Source: Sinotaia quadrata (taxonomy: Eukaryota > Mollusca > Gastropoda > Architaenioglossa > Viviparidae). Taken from it: a DNA stretch of 64,000 bases. Shown here piece after piece: positions 1-13,200 of this stretch (positions are counted from its first letter, which is position 1; each line of letters begins with the position of its first letter). A program made the translations under genes and the position numbers. Below the pieces are notes generated by a model, which searched no databases, was not told the origin of the DNA, and worked only from the letters and a program-made list of their open reading frames with translations. The DNA lies in NCBI GenBank assembly GCA_028829895.1, contig CM054179.1, forward strand, positions 67,906,891 to 67,970,890. The letters run 5' to 3'.

Positions 1-560
1 TCCTCTTAATTATTTATTGATCCCATACAAGTGTCTTCTTAATTATTCATTGATCCCCTATAAACGTCCTCTTAATTATTTATTGATCCCCTACAAATGT
101 CCTCTTAATTATTCGTTGATCCCCTATAAACGTCCTCTTAATTATTCATTGATCCCCTATAAACGTCCTCTTAATTATTCATTGATCCCCTACAAATGTC
201 CTCTTAATTATTCATTGATCCCCTACAAATGTCCTCTTAATTATTCATTGATCCCCTACAAATGTCCTCTTAATTATTCATTGATCCCTTACAAATGTCC
301 TCTTAATTATTCATTGATCCCCTACAAATGTCCTCTTAATTATTCATACCCTACAAATGTCCTCTTAATTATTCATCCCCTATAAATGTCCTCTTAATTA
401 TTCATTCATAATATACAAATATCCTCTTAATTATTATTTGATCCTGTACAAATATCCTCTTAATTATTATTTGATCCTCTACAAATATCCTGTTAATTAT
501 TATTTGATCCTGTACAAATATCCTCTTAATTATTATTTGATCCTCTACAAATGTCATTTC
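1..560. repeat. 33-bp minisatellite, about 16 copies
   Basis: Unit tcctcttaattattcattga plus tcccctacaaatg; the last five copies (from about 410) are a variant with ttatttgatcctctac. The period is 11 codons, which creates an open frame that is not a gene. Enters from left of the window. Confidence 0.95.
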
Positions 561-647
561 CCGACTAACGATAAGTATACCATTGGTCTTTAATTCCATG
601 GCTCTCATCTAAGAACACGATGTCTAAAAGATTGTACGTAGAGCTAA

Positions 648-815
648 GTCCTTGATTTACAAGTCACTGATTTACAAGTCACTGATTTACAAGTCATTGA
701 TTTACAAGCCACTGATTTACAAGCCACTGATTTACAAGTCATTGATTTACAAGCCACTGATTTACAAGTCACTGATTTACAAGTCACTGATTTACAAGTC
801 ACTGATTTACGGCAA
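648..815. repeat. 15-bp minisatellite, about 11 copies
   Basis: Unit aagtcactgatttac with a few substitutions. Degenerate relatives (acttctaaattcatcttgtc type) continue to about 1300. Confidence 0.93.
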
Positions 816-879
816 CAATTTCTAACCACTAATCTCTGAATGAATGATGTAAGTGCTTTCTGGGGCAAATCATTTCTAA

Positions 880-1330
880 ATAACTGATGTCTGACTTCAA
901 ATCCATTGATTTGTACATCACTGATTTCAACATCATAGATTTCTTAATTCAATGATGAGTCATTATTGTTTGATCTCTAAGCCACTGACTTCTAAATTCA
1001 CTTTGAAATCATTGATTTCTAAATTCCTCTTGGTCTAAAGTTATTGCTGTCTGAATCATTATTGTCTGATCTCTAAGCCACTGACTTCTAAAATCTTCTT
1101 GTCTGAAGTCATTGACTTCTAAATTAATCTTGTCTGAAGTCACTGACTTCTAAATTCATCTTGCCTGAAGTCATTGACTTCTAAATTCATCTTGTCTGAA
1201 GTAATTGATTTCTGAGTCACTATTGTCTAATCTATGAGCCACTTATTCCTAAATTCATCTTTTCGTAAGCCATTGATTTCTAAATTCATCTTGCCATTTA
1301 CATTGATATATGAGTCGTTATTTTATAATT
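880..1330. repeat. Degenerate array of roughly 30-60 bp units
   Basis: Repeated phrases such as attgacttctaaattcatct and tgtctgaagtca, irregular spacing. Looks like an older array related to the preceding one. Confidence 0.7.
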
Positions 1331-1671
1331 TTCTACCATTGATTTTGTCTGAAGTGTAAGCACTGATATATAAAATAAAATACCTGTGATATTCGATCAT
1401 TAATCCATTGATATCTATGTCACTAATTATTTATGGTTAATGCAATAATTCTTAAAAGACTAATATAAATCTCCAGCAACAATTACTATTACAGCACTGA
1501 TAAAGAAATACCCACAAATACAAGAAGAAAAATAAAACAGTGTTTTTAAAAGAATTTCTGTTTAATTGCATCTATTTTATTTTGAGTCTTGGCAGGAACA
1601 GACGCTTATTTAAATCAGTCGATAAAATAGAAGGCACTTTTGCACCAAATAAAATACTGTGTTGTACTTGT

Positions 1672-1858
1672 CAAACAGAAAAATGTCGTAATGGCCAAAC
1701 AGAAAGTGTAGTGTGTCGTAATTGCCAAACAGAAAAAGTAGTGTGTCATAATGGCCAAACAGAAAAAGTAGTGTGTCGTAATGGCCAAACAGAAAGTGTA
1801 GTGTGTCGTAATTGCCAAACAGAAAAAGTAGTGTGTCGTAATGGCCAAACAGAAAAAG
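1672..1858. repeat. 30-bp minisatellite, about 6 copies
   Basis: Unit gtgtgtcgtaatggccaaac plus agaaaaagta; a multiple of three, so it opens reading frames on both strands (1540-1911 plus, 1615-1848 minus) with no gene features. Confidence 0.93.
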
Positions 1859-2277
1859 GATATTGTAAGCAGAGCGAAGTAACCTTTAAAATCATTTACT
1901 TAATGTTTTAAGGCCGCAGAAGGAGTGTGTGCGCATGTGTATGTATATACGTTGCCAGATGACTACAGTCATTAAATGTGCATTAACTGTTAACGATCAC
2001 TAAGTGATTAAATTCATCATTCTGAAAATTACGTTGTACGGTGCGGCATAAACAGAAGACCTCTTTGTCTCAGAGATGGGTCTACATCGAGACCGCTTTT
2101 AAATAACACTCAACAAAGGGAAATAAGAAGGGAAGTTTTAAAATGCACTATTTTCCTCCCAAATGCTCAACATAAGGAAATACGAATACTGGAAGAAAAG
2201 CATAGCTATTGTTCTAAACAAATAAAACTGGAAATGGCAGCAGAAAATAAGAGAACAAATACACGGTTGTCCCTGAC

Positions 2278-2481
2278 CTTGTCAAAGCACACAGTGTTAA
2301 CTGTGCCACAGATGTTGATGCTGCGGGGTGAGATGCAGTAAATGTCTCGGTTCTGAAGTCGGCGTTGTGCAAAGACGATGCCCATGGCCAGGGCGGCCGG
2401 GAGGGCTGGGGGCACTGTGATGGTGACCAGGTCAAGCGTACGAATGACAATGTCTCCAGGAGGGTCATGAAACTTCTCCGA
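2278..2481 (-). CDS. ATP13A3-like: Copy B exon: M4 PPALPAA to CFDK
   Basis: 204 nt; [20 protein letters not shown] and [19 protein letters not shown]. Acceptor ttgacag|TCGGAG, donor AAG|gtcagg. About 90% identical by eye to 55384-55587 at nucleotide level. Last copy B exon found in the window. Confidence 0.95.
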
Positions 2482-4198
2482 CTGTCAAAGAAGAAAATAG
2501 CAACAAGCGTCATCAACCTCCGTGGAAGAACTGTGATGAGGCACAATTGCTGTAGAAAAAGTGTTTGATGAATGTAACTGGTGAATTAATGTAACAGATA
2601 AAATGTTATCATTAAGATTGCTGTAATGGAGAAAAGTCATTGAAAAAAAAATGTAGAACAATATTAGATGATTAATGAAAATGGGAGTTATGAGTTTTAG
2701 TAATGGAACTCATAAACCAGTGTCATTGAAACTTGGGTGTTGTACTAACAAGTACGTCTCTCAATGAAACATTGTTATAATGAAAACGGCAGGCAAACGT
2801 CTAAGCCTCTAAGGCTTCAAGTCAAGGATCGAACCAGAAATGGGTCATGTGATCACGCTACTGATGCATCTACCACTGCCATCTTGATTGAGAGCTAAGA
2901 TAAATCCCTTGGACTATCGTGAATCCAAAGACAGTCGATGATGATGGAGATAGTGTATAAGGGGAATTGTGGCGCGATGTTAAACTTTTCTTTATTTCGT
3001 GTAACTTGTAAATATTATGTTTAATTCTTTCTTGTTTATTAAATTGTTGTTGTCTTTCTCCATAACTTAATTAATTCTTTGGATGACCGTTAATTGGGAT
3101 CGGATGAGGGGGGAGGGCTGCATACTTTAATTAGTTAAGAGGAGGAGATAATTATTCATAAATCCTAGAGGCAACATTAATTAGTTTTCTTATCGCTCTA
3201 ATAAGAATGAATACCTTTCGTGGAGTACTTCATTAGGCACTAGTGATTGGAAGACTAGTCTAGGCTGTGGGCACTAGTGATTGGAAGACTAGTCAAGGCT
3301 GCGGGCACTAGTGATTGGAAAACTAGTCAAGGCTGTGGGCACTAGTGATTGGAAGACTAGTCTATGTTGTGGGCACTAGTGAATGGAAGACTAGTCTAGG
3401 CTGTGGGCACTAGTGAATGGAAGACTAGTCAAGGCTGTGGGCACTAGTGATTGGAAGACTAGTATAGGTTGTGGGCACTAGTGATTGGAAGACTAGTCTA
3501 GGTTGTGGGCACTAGTGATTGGAAGACTAGTCTAGGCTGTGGGACTGTTCGTGCTATTAATATTAATATCTAAACCAATACTTTGTAATAGTTGGTAATA
3601 TAATACGATCATTTATAAACCCGTAACATAACAGCTTCTTACCACGAGGTAGATGGTGTCTTGCTATGAAATACATAGCGTCTTACTAGGAGTTAGATGG
3701 TTTCTTACCACGAGTTAGATGGTTTCTTACCACGAGTTCGATGGTTTCTTACCATGAGTTAGATGGTTTCTTACCACGAGTTAGATGGTTTCTTACCACG
3801 AGTTAGATGGTTTCTTACCACGAGTTAGATGGCTTATTTCCACAGGATAATGATGTTTTGCTATGAAAGAAAGGGGTGGTTTCTTGCCATCAAAGAAGGA
3901 AGTGGTTTCTTACCTTGAGGTAGATTGTGTAGATAAAACCAACACCTGCTATGCATGCAAGAAACAGGATGAAATAATAAGCATGCCTCTGGAACTTAAA
4001 GTCTGCGGGCTTTGGATACAGAATGGACCTCACCAGGTCACCCTTGGATGTTAAGAAACCTGTCAGAGGAGAAAACTCACAGAGTAGTCACCTTAGGGCA
4101 AATCAATATCTACATTAACAATACGCTGTTCGACATGATTATGAGTTCAGATTTATTTAATAATAATAATAATAGAAACAGAAGTCGTGGAAAGAGGT

Positions 4199-4263
<65 letters not shown>

Positions 4264-7200
4264 TTTTGAGACAGAAACCTCTACATGGCCAATATGTACG
4301 ACAAGCAGACGAAATATCAACAAAGCAATCAACGTACAAATGGTTGAAAGAGGAAGGATTGAAAGCAGAAACAGAAGCACTCATAACAGCTGCACAAGAT
4401 CAAGCACTCAACACCAAAGCGCACAAAACGAAAATCATGAAAATTTCAAATGATTCCAAATGTAGACTTTGCAAATCCATGGATGAGACAACAGAACACA
4501 TACTATCTGGATGTCAGGTTCTGGCTGGAACAGAATACACCAAACGACACAATGAAGTGGCAAAACACATACATAGAAATCTGTGTGAGAACTATGGCAT
4601 AAAAACCCCAGAAAGAACATGGATGCATCAACCAGAAGCAGTCATCGAAACAGAAGAAGTCAAAATACTGTGGGACTTCGAGATAAGAACAGACCGGGTG
4701 ATTCCTGCAAGACGACCAGACATTGTAGTTCTCAATAAGACCAACAGAACAGTAACAATTATTGATGTCGCTGTTCCAAGTGATAGAAACATAAAAACAA
4801 AAGAAAGAGAAAAAATAGAAAAATACCAAGACCTCAGATTAGAAATCCAGAGACTGTGGAATGTAAAAGCAGAAGTGATACCAATAGTGATAGGAGCCTT
4901 GGGGAACATAACATCAGAATTGGAAGGCTACCTGAATAAACTCCCTGGAAACCACAGAATCGCTCCACTACTCAAAGCAGCGCTCCTCGGAAGTGCCCAC
5001 ATCCTCCGTAAAACTTTGGATCTCCCAGAATCTTGGTAAGATTCCGAGACCTAGGATCTCAGCCGACAGTCAAACAGAAGTCGTGGAAAGAGACTGAATA
5101 ATAATAACTTATAATAATAATAACGGATCAGACTTCGCCCGGGCTAACAAGGTCTGCGCTAGGCACTAATGTTTCGGGGTGTTCTAGTGAAAAAAGGGCT
5201 ACTGAAACACATGGAAAAACTCGGAGGAAATGGACAAGAGAGGACAACATACAAATCATGGTTTCCTACTATCAAAGCCAGCCAACAACAAGAGGATATA
5301 GAAAACGCATGTATGAACACTGGCTAAAAAACCATCCAGATGATATGATTAGAGAACAACGGCTCCTAGATCAGAAGAGAGTGATATTACAAAATAGGCT
5401 TCTTACAGCTCTTGAAATACAAGAGATAGAACAACAACAAGAGAACACTACAACCCGATACAATGACACTGAAGTCATTGAAAATTTCACAATATCACAA
5501 CAGTCAATTCTAGTTGATAATTTCGTTGGGGAAATCCCATGCGACTTCACTGGAGAACAGCAACGCTTGTTTGAAGACATAAAATGCTTCATGGACAAAA
5601 ATAAGTCATATGAAGACAGAACACCAACAAGAAGGCTGCAAAACAGCAAAGATCTATGGATAGCAATTGAGAATGCAAATGAAGTATTAAAACATATCCC
5701 CACAAAAGATATTACAGAAACCAACAGTCTAATATACGCCACCGCAAAGGTAATTGAAAGATATATAAGGCCAGACACAGTACAAACACAGAAACCATCA
5801 ATACCACCATGGAAGAAAAGAATAGAAAAGAAAATAGAGTGTACTAGAAGAGAAATAAGCCAAATGTCAGCAGCAGAACAAAATAAGGGAAAAATGAAGG
5901 CAAGATTGGTCGCCAAATACCATCTCAACTGCAGAAGCACTAAGACTGCAATAGAAGATGCAAAGCAAAGACTTCAAGGACTCAGTCACCGTCTGAAGAG
6001 ATACATTGCAAGAGGTCAGCAATTCCAACAGAACAAAATATTCCGAACTGACCCTGGAAGACTATACCAAGAATTTAAAGGAAATTTCAGAACAGAACAA
6101 CAAATACCAAACATTCATGATACTAAGACCTTCTGGGAAAACATTTGGAGCAATACAAATACGCATAACACTTCCGCCAAATGGATTCAAGAACTGAAAG
6201 TTGATCATAAAGAAACACCTGAACAATGCACCGTAACAATCAGTGAGAAAGACATTAAGAAGAAGGTTCGAAAGATGGCAAACTGGAAAGCCCCAGGACC
6301 AGATCAAATACAAATATTCTGGCTGAAAAAGTTTACCTCCTTACATGGCAGACTTGGTGAACAACTGCAAGACATACTAATCAAACCAGGAACCTTACCA
6401 GCATGGATGGTAAAGGGAAAAACAAGTCTGATTATGAAAGATACACAGAAAGGCGCAACGCCAAACAACTATCGACCAATCACATGCCTATCAACCACCT
6501 GGAAGTTACTATCAGGAATTATAGCTAACAAAATCATGACTCATCTTGAAACAAACAAAATTCTAAACTATGAACAAAAGGGTGCTAGACCAGGCAGCAG
6601 AGGAACGAAGGACCAATTGGCAATTGATAAGGCAATAGTGACTGACAGCAAGAAACGAAGAACAAATCTTGCAATGGCATGGATTGACTATCAAAAGGCC
6701 TATGACTCAGTCCCACATTCATGGATAATTAAAACATTAAAATTGTACAAAGTAGCGCCATCAATACAGAACCTAATTCATGAGTCAATGAAAAACTGGA
6801 AAACCACACTCACATGCAACAACACAAATATTGCAGACATAGCAATAAATTGTGGAATCTTTCAAGGTGATTCACTATCGCCACTGCTGTTCTGCATTGC
6901 CCTGAACCCTCTCAGTCACGTGATCCAGAAAACAGGGTTAGGATACAAAATGAAAGCAGGACAGGTTATCAGCCATCTACTGTACATGGATGATCTCAAG
7001 CTGTACGGTAAAAATGAAAGTGACATCACATCACTGATCAATACTGTCAAGATCTGCAGTGAAGACATCAACATGAAATTCGGCCTTGAGAAATGTGGAC
7101 GAATTGTCATCCAGAAAGGCAAGGTCAAAACAACAGAGGGCCTGCAATTCGACATCGGAAAAATCAATGATGTTTCAATAGAAAATGGATATAAGTATCT

Positions 7201-10200
7201 TGGGATACTACAACATCAAGAAAATATGCAGAGAGAAGTGAAGTCCAAAGTTAAGAGAGAATATGAAAAACGTGTTAGACAAGTCCTGAAATCCAAGCTA
7301 AATGGGGCGAACAAAATACAAGCCCTTAATGCATACGCAATACCTGTAGTAAGCTACACTGGAGGTATCATAGATTGGACAGCAAATGAAATAAATGAAC
7401 TGGACAGGAAAACAAGAAAACTACTCACAATACATAAAGCCTTACACCCAAAAGCAGACGTAGACAGACTCTATGTATCTCGAAAAATGGGAGGCCGAGG
7501 TCTCAAGAAAATTAAACATGTCATTGAAGGAGAAGTCATTGGCCTTGTGGACTACATCTGGAATAACAATAAAGATGATCCACTGATAGAATTAGTAAAA
7601 AGGAGTGGACTATTCCAACCACCAGAAACAGACAAAGAAACATGGAAGAAAACAACGAAGCAAGAACTAGCACATACCTGGAGACAGAAACCTCTACATG
7701 GCCAATATGTACGACAAGCAGACGAAATATCAACAAAGCAATCAACGTACAAATGGTTGAAAGAGGCAGGATTGAAAGCAGAAACAGAAGCACTCATAAC
7801 AGCTGCACAAGATCAAGCACTCAACACCAAAGCACACAAAACAAAAATCATGAAAATTTCAAATGATTCCAAATGTAGACTTCGCAAATCCATGGATGAG
7901 ACAACAGAACACATACTATCTGGATGTCAGGTTCTGGCTGGAACAGAATACACCAAACGACACAATGAAGTGGCAAAACACATACATAGAAATCTGTGTG
8001 AGAACTATGGCATAAAAACCCCAGAAAGAGCATGGATGCATCAACCAGAAGCAGTCATCGAAACAGAAGAAGTCAAAATACTGTGGGACTTTGAGATAAG
8101 AACAGACCGGGTGATTCCTGCAAGACGACCAGACATTGTAGTTCTCAATAAGACCAACAGAACAGTAACAATTATTGATGTCGCTGTTCCAAGTGATAGA
8201 AACATAAAAACAAAAGAAAGAGAAAAAATAGAAAAATACCAAGACCTCAGATTAGAAATCCAGAGACTGTGGAATGTAAAAGCAGAAGTGATACCAATAG
8301 TGATAGGAGCCTTGGGGAACATAACATCAGAATTGGAAGGCTACCTGAATAAACTCCCTGGAAACCACAGAATCGCTCCACTACTCAAAGCAGCGCTCCT
8401 CGGAAGTGCCCACATCCTCCGTAAAACCTTGGATCTCCCAGAATCTTGGTAAGATTCCGAGACCTTGGATCACAGCCGACAGTCAAACAGAAGTCGTGGA
8501 AAGAGACTGAATAATAATAACAATAATAATAATGATAGTATTAATAATGATGATGATGATGAAACAGTGAAAGGGATTTCTTGACATTATTCACACAACT
8601 ATGACAACTATTTAACCTTTACTATCATGTGCTTGGTAATTTATACCAAAACTGATTCTAATTACATGTAATCACGTAGTTCATACATATCAAGTGTTTA
8701 GTAATTTATACCAAAAACTGATTGTAGCCACATGTTCATACATATCAAGTGTTTAGTAACTTGATATTTACGAACATGTGGCTACAATCAGTTTTGGTAT
8801 GATTGTAGCCACATGTTCATAAATATCAAGTGTTCAGTAATTTATACCAAAACTTATTGTAGCCACATGTTCATACATATCAAGTGTTCAGTAATTTATA
8901 CCAAAACTGATTATAATAATATGTAATCACGTAGTTCATGCATATCAAGTGTTTGATGATTTATACCTAAACTGATTGTAATCGCGTGTTTTTTAAATAT
9001 ATCAATTGAAAATATCATAGAATACAAACCTGTTCTTAAAACAACAGCTCTGACCTTCTGGTTTCCATAGAAACGTGTCTGAATCACCTGTGTTCCAGCA
9101 AAAAGCACATGGCGAGAATGGTTCTGTAGAGAAAAACAGGTCATGTCTTTTTCTTCTGCACTGACCAATGGGTTGGGAATGGAGGTCTTGGTGATGGGCA
9201 CACTCTCACCTGAACACATGTGACCAGTCTTAAACACAGAATAAAACTTATATTTGCTTTGTTTATGAATAAACTAAACCTAACCCTTCTCTTAAGTTAA
9301 CACGAAATGACATTTTTCTTAAACAGAATAAAGTTGACTTGTCATACGCATAAAAGAATAAATATTCATATATTATAATGAGCAAAAATATTTCCATTCA
9401 GTCAAAGTGTCTCTAGGAATGCAAAAAATAACAAATATTTTAAGCAAGGATGAATATACATTTAGTTTGTAATCTAAAAGTGAGTTTCATTTGCTAGCCA
9501 TACAAACAAAAATTGACAAGAGTGTATTTATATGTCCACTCACCATATCAAATAATAAATACAATCAGCAAAACATTAGCCCTGATAATCGGTTGTCATA
9601 GAAACGTGTTGGAATCACATAATTATTTCTCCGCAAAGCAAATTGCGAAATTAATTCTTTTTTATATTATTTAAATGTATACATACACTCACTCACACAC
9701 ATTTTTATATATATATACATCAAACAAAAATTCACTCACGCATTTTACAAATCTTCTCGCGCAAAGACATATATACACAGACATATACACACAGAGACAT
9801 AAACACACAGACATATACACAGACATAAACACATAGACATATACACAGACATAAACACAGACATATACACAGACATAAACACAGACATAAGCACACACTC
9901 ACTCTGTACAACATTGAAACAGCATACTTACCCGTTAGTATACCAACACTAAAATCTAACACTAGCATACCAAACACTATAACTTACCCGTTAGCATACC
10001 AACACTAAAACCTACCCGTTAGCATGCTCTCGTTGACAATACAATTGCCATCGAGGAGGACTGCATCGCATTGCATAATACAACCTCTCCGTGGTATCTC
10101 GATTATGTCCCCTGGAACCAGATCCTCTGAGGAAATGTTCTCGTACTCTGAAACCCAGTACTAACGAGTCAGCGAAGATTGGAATTTGGTCTAAGATAAA

Positions 10201-13200
10201 GCATACATATACATAAATTTGCGGTCCTTACAGACCGGTTATCTTATTAACTGACTTGAAGACGTTAGTTTGGAGATTGCTTGGAACAGTTGTAATTAAC
10301 TAATGAGCTATACATTTGTTTGCGAGATAATGGCGGTTAACTGAGAAGACAACACTTGTTTGGTGTAGTTTTGAGACTTGTAATAAACTGAGAGAATAAA
10401 ATACACAAATTAAGAAATGGTAAATAGATAAAGGGGTATATCTGTATCTATATATATTTGGTTGGAGATTATTTATGTCACGCACTAGTTAAGTGAGAAA
10501 ATTGTGAATTTCATTTTGAAGTTTGTCCAAAATAAATAATGTCTGTAAACAGAGAATGTAGAATGCATATGCTAGAGATTGTTAAGAAACAGCCCCCCCT
10601 CCCCATAAATACACAGGATGTGCCAAAAGACACACACACAACATACACACACGTTCAAATGTCCACTTATGCCCACTCTCTCTCATACGCATAGTCAGTA
10701 GTCATAAAACACACACACTCATACAGTAATAAACTGACGTCATTTCACTGACCGTTGCTGTCACGGCACACGGTGACAATGGTTGACGTGGCGATGGTGT
10801 TACGAAGTGTGCGTTGAAACTGGACGAGAGATTTACGTCACTTAATGAATGTAAATTGAAACTGAATATACGTCACTTAGTGAATTTAAATTGAAATACA
10901 CGCTGTTTAATTATGCCTAATTGAAACTGAAATATATGTCATTGAATAATACTAGATAAAAACTGAAGAACACGTCACTTAAAAATAAATTGAATTGAAA
11001 TAAAACATTGCTTTATAATACTGTCAGGAAACTGTATTATACTGTATTAAAATTAAAATACATAATCACATATTCCTACCAAAATACCACATTGAAATAA
11101 ACAATATTCAGCGATTGCAAGAAAACTACAATTATTAAATTATGCTAAATTAAAACTGAAATACGTATTATTTAATTAAGCTTTATGACATATGCACCAC
11201 TTAACCATGCAAATAGGTAACAGAAATACTTGACAGGAGCAATAAATCGAAAATGAAACACACGTCACGTGGACTAACAAGACCAGACTGGAAACCTGTC
11301 TCATCTATATACAACAATACTAAATCCAGACACGTGTCAACTATATACAACAATACTAAATTTTGTCAAAAGGTTGACATCCGAGAATTACAGTATCTCT
11401 AACTTAGACCTGTACAGTGGTGAGAGCCTTGTTAAGTGATTGGCATAAGGTTATCTCTACTATAGAAATCTACTTTGCAGGCCTGGCTATTTTTACCTTT
11501 CGTGTTTCCCAGATGGTGATGACGATGGAGATGGTTGAGATGAACACAATGCAGGAGGCGTATATCACATACCCATCGGCGTACCACACAGCCATGCTAA
11601 ACGCTTGAAATATGTAGAACGGCGATAAAACCTGAAATCGAATCAAGACTTTGAAATAGCGCAATAACTTACTAACATATCACAGAGAAATTACACTGCC
11701 ATGTACAAACAATATAACAACACAAGAATACAAGGACACAAACAGGAGAGCCATTTACAAACAATATAACACACTAATACATGTACACAAACAACACAGA
11801 CATTCATAAACAATATAACTACACAGAAATATACAGATATTTAAGACGCAAAACAGACCTGTAAGCAACACAGACACTTGTAAACACTTCAGCCACGTAC
11901 AAACAACACATATACTTACACATGGCAAAGCTTTTGATAACAGCACTGACAATTAAAAAACAAAAAGAGATCTGTGAAACCAGGACATCCAATTAAAAAC
12001 AGCGCAACCACTTGAAAGTAACACATATGTTTTACAAACAAATCAATCACTTGAAAGTAACACATATGTTTTACACACAAATCAATCACTTGAAAGTAAC
12101 ACGTATGTTTTACAAACAAATCAATCACTTGAAAGTAACACATATGTTTTACAAACAAATCAATCACTTGAAAGTAACACATATGTTTTACACACAAATC
12201 AATCACTTGAAAGTAACACGTATGTTTTACACACAAATCAATCACTTGAAAGTAACACGTATGTTTTACAAACAAATCAATCACTTGAAAGTAACACTTA
12301 TGTTTTACAAACAAATCAATCACTTGAAAGTAACACATATGTTCTGCACACAAATCAATGACTTGAAAGTAACACATATGTTTTACACACAAATCAATCA
12401 CTTGAAAGTAACACATATGTTTTACACACAAATCAATCACTTGAAAGTAACACTTATGTTTTACAAACAAATCAATCACTTGAAAGTAACACTTATGTTT
12501 TACAAACAAATCAATCACTTGAAAGTAACACATATGTTTTACAAACAAATCAATCACTTGAAAGTAACACATATGTTTTACAAACAAATCAATCACTTAA
12601 AAGTAAAGAAAGCCTTAGAAACTATACAGTAATATATCACACAGTACAACCACTTAAATTATTTACAAACAATATAGCCATTTACAACACTCTCCCTTAC
12701 TCACAACACATACAAAGAAGACATCTTTTTACAAACAACACAACCAGCTTAAAGCAACATATCCAGTTACAAAGAACTCAGCCACGATTATACAACCATA
12801 CTTATTTAAACGTTACAGCTCTTAAACACAACACGGCCACTAACAAACAACCCCATCTGGCAAATAATACAAGCAGTAAAAGAGTGAGTTAGGAGGCATG
12901 ACTATACAGAGCAAGATAATTCTAAACAACTTTACCCCTGAAATATAACATATTACTTATTACATATTACTCATTTGGGTAGGCAAGGGACTAAATCATT
13001 TAAAATCACGTCCTTCTGATCTAATACTCTAAACAGTTGCTAAATGTACCACACTCACCTCTTGGAAAGTCAAAATATTTTCCTTAATTGCCCTCACCTC
13101 TTGGAAAGTCAAAATATTTTCCTTAATTGCCCCCACCTCTTGGAAAGTCAAAATAATTTTATTAATTGCTCTCACCTCTTGGAAAGTCAAAATATTTTCC

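Larger units (their letters stand above)
4176..8520 (+). mobile_element. Nested cluster of an R4/Dong-like non-LTR retrotransposon in an AAT microsatellite
   Basis: Three pieces of one family lie head-to-tail: a roughly 25-base 3' stub at 4176-4200, a 5'-truncated copy at 4268-5103 and a nearly full-length copy at about 5127-8515. Each ends in the same sequence (aacagaagtcgtggaaagag) followed by AAT repeats. The cluster sits in intron 4060-9029 of copy B, antisense to the gene; the matching intron in copy A is only 262 bp. The restriction-like endonuclease and AAT target recall Dong of the R4 clade; that clade name is inference. Confidence 0.9.

Noticed and set aside
17..385. 122-codon repeat protein
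   Set aside because: 33-bp minisatellite with an 11-codon period; perfectly repetitive and open-ended at the window edge.
650..820. Possible CRISPR-like direct repeats
   Set aside because: Units are contiguous with no spacers, and the context is an animal intron; all arrays in the window are tandem minisatellites.
5371..8322. Minus-strand frames up to 189 codons inside the retrotransposon
   Set aside because: Shadows of the 1064-codon plus-strand polyprotein, which has clear RT and endonuclease motifs.
11916..12632. Long open frames on both strands (206 and 226 codons)
   Set aside because: Produced by a 39-bp tandem repeat with no stops; no splice sites, start context or domain.
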